Positions 9,086 to 15,024 of a stretch of 18,054 nucleotides of DNA are shown here, one piece after another; the first letter of the stretch is position 1, and each line of letters starts with the position of its first letter. The stretch lies in contig CAZCGA010000126.1 of assembly GCA_964498075.1 (NCBI GenBank), positions 1-18,054 of the forward strand. Reading direction: 5' to 3'. The position numbers were made by a program, and so were the translations under genes. Origin of the DNA: CAZCGA01 sp964498075. Its GTDB lineage: Bacteria > Desulfobacterota > Binatia > HRBIN30. The notes beneath the pieces were generated by a model. That model was not told the DNA's origin. It saw only the letters and a program-made list of their open reading frames with translations, and searched no databases.

Positions 9086-9700
9086 TCACTCCAGCAACTC
9101 CGTGTTCCAGTACGACGCGTCGACGGTCGACAGAAACGGCGCCCATTCCTTGTAGCGCCGCAGGCTGAACGTCTGCAACATGAACGGCGTCCATTCCGGC
9201 CGGCGCGGCGGGTGCAGCAGCCGCATGCCTGCCTGCTCGGGGGTGCGCCCCCCTTTTCGGCGGTTGCACGAGTGGCAGGAACAGACGACGTTTTCCCAGC
9301 GTGAAAGCCCACCCTGTGAGCGCGGCACAACGTGATCCAAGTTCAGGTCGCTCCGGGCATATTTCCCGCCGCAGTACTGGCAGCTGTTGCGGTCACGGCT
9401 GTAGATGTTGAAGCGGCTGAAGCGCACCTGCCGGCGCGGCACGCGATCGTACGCGAGCAAGAGAATCACCCGTGGCACGCGCACCATGCGGCCTACCAGG
9501 CCGATCGAGTCGTCGTGAACCGATACCGAGAGATCCGTCCAGCTCTCGAAGTCGAAGGTGCGGTACTTCTCGTTAACGGCGCAGGCAATCCCTTGATATA
9601 AAAGCGAAAACGCGCGTCTTACCGACGTGATGTGGACCGGCAGATAGGAGCGGTTGAGAACTAGGACCTTGGTATTAAGAACTGACGTCGCCGCAGACAT
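9086..9700 (-). CDS. HNH endonuclease family protein
   Basis: This 204-aa protein carries a zinc-bound HNH nuclease fold. Two CxxC pairs (Cys107/Cys110 and Cys142/Cys145) would hold zinc. The motif residues are Asp122-His123 (LNLDHVVPRS), Asn137 (WENVV) and Asn146 (CNRRKGG). The N-terminal part (VLVLNRSYLPVHITSVRRAFSLLYQG) is typical of a widespread chromosomal HNH family whose cellular role is not firmly known. Such proteins are often stand-alone genes outside restriction systems or phages. I chose ATG 9700; a GTG at 9739 in the same frame, preceded by AGGTAGAT, is an alternative that adds 13 residues. It is divergent from the radical SAM gene. Nothing in the sequence links it to the hsdR fragment 8 kb away. 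Confidence 0.88.
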   Translation of the reverse strand: MSAATSVLNTKVLVLNRSYLPVHITSVRRAFSLLYQGIACAVNEKYRTFDFESWTDLSVSVHDDSIGLVGRMVRVPRVILLLAYDRVPRRQVRFSRFNIYSRDRNSCQYCGGKYARSDLNLDHVVPRSQGGLSRWENVVCSCHSCNRRKGGRTPEQAGMRLLHPPRRPEWTPFMLQTFSLRRYKEWAPFLSTVDASYWNTELLE

Positions 9701-9738
9701 TCCCGAACCATCATCGCGTCGAGCAAACCATTCGGGCA

Positions 9739-9767
9739 CATCTACCTGTCGAGTTCGAGCAAGTCAA
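9739..9767 (-). promoter_or_regulatory. Possible promoter for the HNH gene
   Basis: On the minus strand TTGACT (9767-9762, 5 of 6) is followed after 17 nt by TAGATG (9744-9739, only 3 of 6). If real, transcription would begin near 9732 and favour the ATG at 9700 over the GTG at 9739. The -10 match is poor. Confidence 0.2.
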
Positions 9768-9829
9768 GAATATGACGTGTGTTTCTCCCCGATCGTGGGA
9801 GCGGTTTTCTGATGTTTCCCGGGCCTTCC

Positions 9830-9858
9830 TTGCCCTTTCCGACTCGTCCCCATATGAT
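9830..9858 (+). promoter_or_regulatory. Sigma-70-like promoter for the radical SAM-RNase G operon
   Basis: TTGCCC (9830-9835, 4 of 6) is followed after 17 nt by TATGAT (9853-9858, 5 of 6). Predicted transcription starts near 9865, about 16 nt before ATG 9881. This agrees with the codon pattern: upstream of 9881 the open frame has a lower third-position GC than the gene body. Confidence 0.4.
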
Positions 9859-9880
9859 GCGCCGGCTTGATGAGACAGTG

Positions 9881-12784
9881 ATGCAGGACAGCCACGCAGC
9901 CTACGAGGCATTGCTGACGCGGGTCGAAAAACCCGGTCGTTATCTGGGCAATGAGCGCGGCATGGTCCGCAAGGATCCGGCGGCGGTGCAGTTGCGATTC
10001 GCGCTGGCGTTTCCCGACGTTTACGAGATCGCGCAATCGCATCCCGGGCTGCAGATCCTCTACGATCTGCTGAACCGCCGTACCGACGTATACGCCGAGC
10101 GAGTGTATGCGCCGTGGTTCGACATGGAGGCCGAGCTCCGCAGCGCGCACTTGCCGTTAGGGACGCTCGAAACCCTCACACCGCTGCACGCCTTCGACAT
10201 CGTCGGGTTCACGCTGCAGTACGAGCTAACCTACACGAACCTGCTCGCGATGCTGGAGCTGGGCGGAATTCCACTCTCGGCTGCCGAGCGCGACGCGCAC
10301 GCACCGTTGGTCATTGCTGGCGGGCCGTGCGCCTTCAACCCGGAGCCGTTGGCCGACTTCCTGGACGCGGTCGTTCTCGGTGACGGGGAGCAGGTGATCC
10401 ACGACATCTGCGACACCTACCTGGCGTGGGACCATCGTGACCGCAGCACTCTGCTCGCTGCCTTGGCCGGCATTCGTGGGGTCTACGTTCCTTCCTTTTT
10501 TGCGCCGCAGTATGCAGCGAGCGGCAGGCTGACGGCGATCCAACCGCTGCGGGCGGGCTACGAGCGGATCGAGAAGGCCCTCGTGGCCGATCTCAACAGC
10601 GTACCGATCCAGAAGACCTTCGTAGTGCCGACGCTGCAGATCGTACACGACCGGCCCAGCTTGGAAGTCATGCGCGGCTGTGTGAAGGGCTGCCGCTTCT
10701 GCCAGGCCGGATACATCTACCGTCCGCTGCGCGAGCGCGACCCGCGCCGGGTGCTCGAGCAGGCGGAGCGCGCCATTCAGCAGACCGGACATGACGAGGT
10801 CTCCTTGCTCAGCTTGAGCACCGGCGACTACAGCTGTGTGAATCCCCTGCTCACCGAGCTGATGAACCGGTTTGCCGCCCGGAAGGTCGCCGTCTCGTTG
10901 CCCTCGACACGGGTCGACGCGCTGGCACCCGCGCTGCTGGAGCAGATCAAGCGGGTGCGCAAGACCGGTTTCACGCTGGCGCCGGAGGCCGGCAGTCAGC
11001 GGATGCGTGACATCATCCAGAAGGAATACCAGGAGGCAGAGCTGATCGCCGCAGCCAAGCAGATCTTCGACCTCGGGTGGCGCAGTCTGAAGCTCTACTT
11101 CATGCTCGGCTTGCCCAGCGAAACCGAGGACGACCTGATGGGCATCGTCGATCTCGCCACCAAGGTGGCCGCGGCCGGAAAGTTCCGCCACCAAGTCGTC
11201 GCCAGCGTCTCCAACTTCGTCCCCAAGCCGCACACGCCGTTTCAGTGGGCGCCACAGATCCCGATCGCGGAAGTCGAGTCCCGCCAGACGTTTCTGCGGC
11301 GCGAGCTGGGGAAGCGGCGGATCAAGTTCCGCTACCACGATGCGCGGCTCTCGGAGCTCGAAGGGATCGTGTCGCGCGGCGATCGCCGCGTCGGTCGTCT
11401 GCTGCTGCGGGCATTTGAGCTCGGCTGCCGCTTCGATGGATGGAACGAAGCGTGCCGGTACGATCTGTGGCAACAGGCGCTGCGCGAGACCGATGCGTGC
11501 GCCGACACGCACTTGCGGCGGCGCATGCTCGATGAGGTTCTTCCGTGGGATCATCTCAGCAGCGGCGTCACCAAGGCGTTCCTCCAGACCGAGCTGGCGC
11601 GTGCGTTCGAGCGCACCTTGACGCCGGATTGCAGCATCGAGCGCTGCACTTACTGCGGCGCGTGCGACTTCACCACGATTCGCAACGTCGACTACCACCT
11701 GAAGGGCGCGAAGGGGAGCGAGCATCGCGGCGCAGTCGTCGATCACTGGGCGAGCGAGATCGTCGCCGAGTCCGCCGCAGAGGGAGCCTGGGAACCGCGT
11801 GGGTGGCACAAGGTGCAGGCGAAGAAGCACCACCGGAGCGCCCGGCGGAACGAAGCGACCGTGCCGGCACGGTCACCGGGGAATGAATTCCCCGGCTCAG
11901 TCGAGCAAAGTCGGCTAAAGCCGACTGTAAACGGCAGATTCGAGTCCCCTTCAGGGGACTTTTCGGCGGCTCAGCCGGGGAATTCCATTCCCCGGCAACC
12001 GGCCGACACGGACCCCCTGGGCAACGCCGAGGAATGGCTCTCCGCCGGCGGCGAGGCCTTGGCGCCGGCGCTGGACCGCACGGCGGTTCAAGCGCAGACC
12101 CGAGTTCGCCTCAGCTACAGTAAGCTTGGCCTCGCGCGCTTCATCGGCAGCCTCGAGCTGACCACGCTCTTCTACCGCGCGGCCCGTCGTGCCGATTTGC
12201 CCCTGGCATTTTCGCAGGGCTACCATCCGCTGCCGCGGTTCGCGTTCGGCCCGGCGCTGCCGGTGGGCGTCGAGAGCAGCTGCGAGTTCCTCGACATCGA
12301 CCTGACCACGCCGCTCGACGCCGCCGGGGTGCGAGAGGCTCTGCGCACACAGTTGCCAGAGGGCATGACGATCACAGCTGCGCAGACTGTCTCGCTCAAG
12401 AGCCCCAGCATCACGGCATCCATCGTGGCCTTCCGCTACCGAGTCGACCTGCACACGCTCATGACGAACGGCAACCATGCAGTGATCAGCGATCGCATCG
12501 CTGCATTCACCCAGGCCGACGACGTTCCCATGCGGAAGCATGCCAAGGGGAAGGAACGGACGGTGAACGCCCGCGCCTTCGTCGCCAGCCTGCAGCTCAC
12601 CGATGCGACAACGATCGACATGACGATCCTGTACGGCCCGGCCGGTACGCTGAAGCCGTCCGACCTGCTGGCTACGGTTCTGGATCTCGATGCGGCACCC
12701 GCCCGCGCCCTACCGGTGCACAAGGTGGAGACCATCTTCCGGAGTGCGTCTGCCGAGCACGCGGCAGCTGCGATGGCGGTGTAA
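9881..12784 (+). CDS. B12-binding radical SAM protein (TIGR03960-like) fused to a DUF2344 domain
   Basis: This 967-aa fusion has three parts. The N-terminal part (LLTRVEKPGRYLGNE, FALAFPDVYEIAQSH) is the cobalamin-binding-like region of the TIGR03960 family. The radical SAM core has MRGCVKGCRFCQAG, with the 4Fe-4S ligands Cys267, Cys271 and Cys274. A second cluster CTYCGAC (Cys589, Cys592, Cys595) closes the module. From about residue 741 comes DUF2344 (YSKLGLARFIGSLELTT, FSQGYHPLPRFAFGPALPVG). The reaction is not established for this family. It is often encoded with RNase E/G, and the RNase G gene follows here after 5 bp, so one operon is likely. The open frame extends to a GTG at 9779; I chose ATG 9881 from homology length, codon use and the promoter at 9830-9858. 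ATG 9812, preceded by GGGAGCGG, is an alternative. The linker, about residues 660-705, is made of palindromic DNA described separately. Confidence 0.9.
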   Translation: MQDSHAAYEALLTRVEKPGRYLGNERGMVRKDPAAVQLRFALAFPDVYEIAQSHPGLQILYDLLNRRTDVYAERVYAPWFDMEAELRSAHLPLGTLETLTPLHAFDIVGFTLQYELTYTNLLAMLELGGIPLSAAERDAHAPLVIAGGPCAFNPEPLADFLDAVVLGDGEQVIHDICDTYLAWDHRDRSTLLAALAGIRGVYVPSFFAPQYAASGRLTAIQPLRAGYERIEKALVADLNSVPIQKTFVVPTLQIVHDRPSLEVMRGCVKGCRFCQAGYIYRPLRERDPRRVLEQAERAIQQTGHDEVSLLSLSTGDYSCVNPLLTELMNRFAARKVAVSLPSTRVDALAPALLEQIKRVRKTGFTLAPEAGSQRMRDIIQKEYQEAELIAAAKQIFDLGWRSLKLYFMLGLPSETEDDLMGIVDLATKVAAAGKFRHQVVASVSNFVPKPHTPFQWAPQIPIAEVESRQTFLRRELGKRRIKFRYHDARLSELEGIVSRGDRRVGRLLLRAFELGCRFDGWNEACRYDLWQQALRETDACADTHLRRRMLDEVLPWDHLSSGVTKAFLQTELARAFERTLTPDCSIERCTYCGACDFTTIRNVDYHLKGAKGSEHRGAVVDHWASEIVAESAAEGAWEPRGWHKVQAKKHHRSARRNEATVPARSPGNEFPGSVEQSRLKPTVNGRFESPSGDFSAAQPGNSIPRQPADTDPLGNAEEWLSAGGEALAPALDRTAVQAQTRVRLSYSKLGLARFIGSLELTTLFYRAARRADLPLAFSQGYHPLPRFAFGPALPVGVESSCEFLDIDLTTPLDAAGVREALRTQLPEGMTITAAQTVSLKSPSITASIVAFRYRVDLHTLMTNGNHAVISDRIAAFTQADDVPMRKHAKGKERTVNARAFVASLQLTDATTIDMTILYGPAGTLKPSDLLATVLDLDAAPARALPVHKVETIFRSASAEHAAAAMAV
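11857..11995. repeat. Cluster of five palindromes (REP-like element) inside the radical SAM-DUF2344 coding sequence
   Basis: Five short inverted repeats stand in a row. 11857-11874 is a perfect 18-bp palindrome (GACCGTGCCGGCACGGTC). 11876-11895 has 9-bp arms CCGGGGAAT/ATTCCCCGG around GA. 11909-11926 has 8-bp arms AGTCGGCT/AGCCGACT around AA. 11943-11960 has 8-bp arms AGTCCCCT/AGGGGACT around TC. 11975-11995 repeats the 9-bp arms CCGGGGAAT/ATTCCCCGG around TCC. The octamer CGGCTCAG occurs at 11893-11900 and 11967-11974, so the outer units are arranged symmetrically. The whole block keeps the reading frame and encodes a Pro/Ser/Gly-rich peptide (PGNEFPG, SRLKPT, ESPSGDFS, PGNSIP) between two conserved domains. 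It resembles REP/BIME elements that accumulate between genes. Confidence 0.8.
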
Positions 12785-12789
12785 CGACG

Positions 12790-14325
12790 GTGCCGCGTGA
12801 GATCGTCATCAACTCGGCTCCCTTCGAGACGCGCGTGGCGTTGCTCGAGCAGCGACGCCTCATCGAGATCTTCATCGAGCGCGCCCACGACAAGGGTGTC
12901 GCCGGCAACATCTACAAGGGCCGCGTGACCCGTGTGCTGCCGGGCATGCAAGCCGCCTTCGTCGACATCGGCCTGGAGAAGGCCGCATTCCTGCACGGTT
13001 CCGACCTGGACGCCGAGTTGGGGGACGAGTTCATCGCCGAAGAGGGCGGTGCCACGGTCGAAGGCGGCGCTGAGGACCCGACAACCAATCGGAAGACGGC
13101 GCCGCGCCGCGTCCCGATCGAGGAGCGGTTGACGAAGGGGCAGGAGATCCTCGTCCAAGTCGCCAAGCAACCGATCGGCAGCAAAGGGGCACGCATCACC
13201 GGCGTCATCTCGCTCCCCGGGCGCCACCTGGTGTTCACCCCGTCGTCCAACCACATCGGGGTGTCACGGCGCATCGAGGACGAAGCCGAACGCGCCCGCT
13301 TGAAGGAGATCGTCGAGTCGGAGCGGCCGCCGGAGGGTGGGTTCATCATCCGCACCGCGTGCGAAGGGCTGGCGAAGCGCGAGATACAGGGCGACATTCG
13401 TTTCCTGGTCAAGCTGTGGAACCGCATCGTGCAGAAGAGCGAGCACACCGCGGCGCCCGGGCTCATCCACTACGACATGGATCTGGTGCTGCGCACGGTG
13501 CGCGATTTGTTCACCGCCGACACCCAGCGGCTGGTCGTCGACGACCCGCGCGATCACCAGCGCATCCTCGATTTTCTCGACACCGTGATGCCGCGGCTCA
13601 AGGCGCGCGTCGAGCTGTACGAGGGCCGCGAGCCGCTGGCCGACCACTACGGCCTCGACGCCCAGATCGCCAAGGCGCTGGAGCGCAAGGTGTGGCTGAA
13701 GTCGGGGGGCTACATCGTCATCGATCACACCGAGGCGCTGACGGTCATCGACGTCAACACCGGCCGCTTCGTGGGGAAGAAGACGCAGGAAGAGACCATC
13801 CTGCAGACCAACCTGGAAGCCGCCAAGACGATCGTGGCGCAGCTGCGGCTGCGCAACATCGGCGGGCTGATCGTCATCGACTTCATCGACATGGAGGACA
13901 AGGCCAGCCAGCGCCAGGTCTTCGAGGCGCTGAACGACTCCCTCAAGAAGGACAAGGCGCGCTCGAAGCTGCTGCGCATCTCGGAGCTGGGGCTGATCGA
14001 GATGACTCGCAAGCGGACGCGGGAGAGCCTCATGCAGCTGCTGTGTGCGCCGTGCGCCAGCTGCGCGGGCAAGGGGTACGCCAAGTCGACGGCGACGGTC
14101 GCCTACGAAGTGCTGCGCCGCATCCAGCGAGAGGCGGCGCTCAACCCGCGGCTGGAGCAGATCACCGTGCAGGCGCACCCGGACGTCGCGCAGTTCCTGC
14201 ACCGTGAAGAAGACCGCACCCTGCAAGCGATGGAAGCCACGCTCAACAAGAAGATCGTCGTCAAGGCGGTTCGCGACCTGCCCGCCGGGCAGTATGAGAT
14301 CAGCGGCGTCGAAGCAGCGGCGTGA
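12790..14325 (+). CDS. rng: Ribonuclease E/G family endoribonuclease
   Basis: This 511-aa protein matches RNase G length (E. coli 489) and lacks the long C-terminal scaffold of RNase E. It cuts single-stranded A/U-rich RNA, in 16S rRNA 5' maturation and mRNA decay. The N-terminal S1 RNA-binding domain contains NIYKGRVTRVLPGMQAAFVDIG and AAFLHGSD. The Mg2+-binding catalytic aspartates are Asp321 (VIDVNTGRF) and Asp364 (IVIDFIDM), equivalent to Asp303 and Asp346 of E. coli RNase E. The zinc-link motif is CAPC (Cys419, Cys422), followed by SCAGKG. The start is GTG 12790, 5 bp after the radical SAM stop, without a good Shine-Dalgarno sequence, so translation probably depends on coupling. In many bacteria rplU-rpmA follow this gene; here a convergent secreted-protein gene ends 24 bp away. 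I see no terminator in that gap. Confidence 0.95.
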   Translation: MPREIVINSAPFETRVALLEQRRLIEIFIERAHDKGVAGNIYKGRVTRVLPGMQAAFVDIGLEKAAFLHGSDLDAELGDEFIAEEGGATVEGGAEDPTTNRKTAPRRVPIEERLTKGQEILVQVAKQPIGSKGARITGVISLPGRHLVFTPSSNHIGVSRRIEDEAERARLKEIVESERPPEGGFIIRTACEGLAKREIQGDIRFLVKLWNRIVQKSEHTAAPGLIHYDMDLVLRTVRDLFTADTQRLVVDDPRDHQRILDFLDTVMPRLKARVELYEGREPLADHYGLDAQIAKALERKVWLKSGGYIVIDHTEALTVIDVNTGRFVGKKTQEETILQTNLEAAKTIVAQLRLRNIGGLIVIDFIDMEDKASQRQVFEALNDSLKKDKARSKLLRISELGLIEMTRKRTRESLMQLLCAPCASCAGKGYAKSTATVAYEVLRRIQREAALNPRLEQITVQAHPDVAQFLHREEDRTLQAMEATLNKKIVVKAVRDLPAGQYEISGVEAAA

Positions 14326-14349
14326 CGGCCTCCGGCGCGACCCCTCGAC

Positions 14350-15024
14350 TCAGTCCAGCAGCGCCGGCACACACAGCTCCTGGCGGAAGAGCGGGTAGAC
14401 CTGGCTTGGCCCGAATTGGTTGTTGGTGTACAGCCGGCGCACTTGCGTGAACGGTGGGCTGGCGCGGTAACACAGGAGGTGCCAGCGGTCGTTCTCCGCT
14501 CCGGGCGCCTCGTTGTTCTTGTTAGTCGGCACACACAGATGCGCCGGCTGCCTCACGCGGACGGACGTGTTACCCGGATTGAACGCATCGGCGGCGGTGA
14601 CGTCGAGCGGTGTGAACCGTGGCGTGCCCTTGGGCCGCTTCACCTTGTAGCAGGTGAAGTGGTCGAGCATGGAGGTGCTGGGCGCCGGTGGGACGCTGTC
14701 GAAGCCCGTCGCGCTTGGCACCAGGAGGCGATCCGGCAAGCGCACGTCCACCACATGCGTGCCGAACTGGTCGGTGATCTGCAGGCCGCGCACCGGCAGC
14801 CGCGCCTCGAGCTCCCGCCGATTGCGCAGCCGAATCGCATAGCTCTGCAAGTAGTCGGGATGGGAGACGGCCTCTGGATCCTCATCGTTCTTGTTGGTCG
14901 GTGAACAGAGCTTCAACGGCTTGATGACCGCGGCGTTCACGGTCCCGAACTGATCCACCAACGTGAGCGGAGCCGTGACCGGCGTCGTGCTCAGCAGACG
15001 CGCTGTGTAGCACTGGAAGTGGTC
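14350..15024 (-). repeat. Two C-terminal Cys repeats within the PI-PLC-like protein
   Basis: Unit 1 covers residues 954-1073 and unit 2 residues 1074-1177. Each consists of two half-units with the pattern (D-x-F)-x-C-Y, then (D/N)-Q-F-G or similar, then L-C-x-P. The first half of each ends in PTNKNxE (LCSPTNKNDED and LCVPTNKNNEA). In unit 1 the second half has lost both cysteines (SYAIR and LLVP), while the other three halves keep both. The repeats probably form small disulfide-bonded beta modules outside the cell; their ligand is unknown. Confidence 0.8.

Noticed and set aside
10226..11833. A 535-codon open frame on the - strand opposite the radical SAM gene
   Set aside because: No recognisable motif and a composition typical of an antisense shadow; the + strand has conserved radical SAM and cysteine motifs throughout.
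11857..11995. The palindrome cluster read as a CRISPR array or an intergenic terminator
   Set aside because: Units differ in sequence and spacing, there are no equal-sized spacers, and the block is translated in frame between two domains of one protein.
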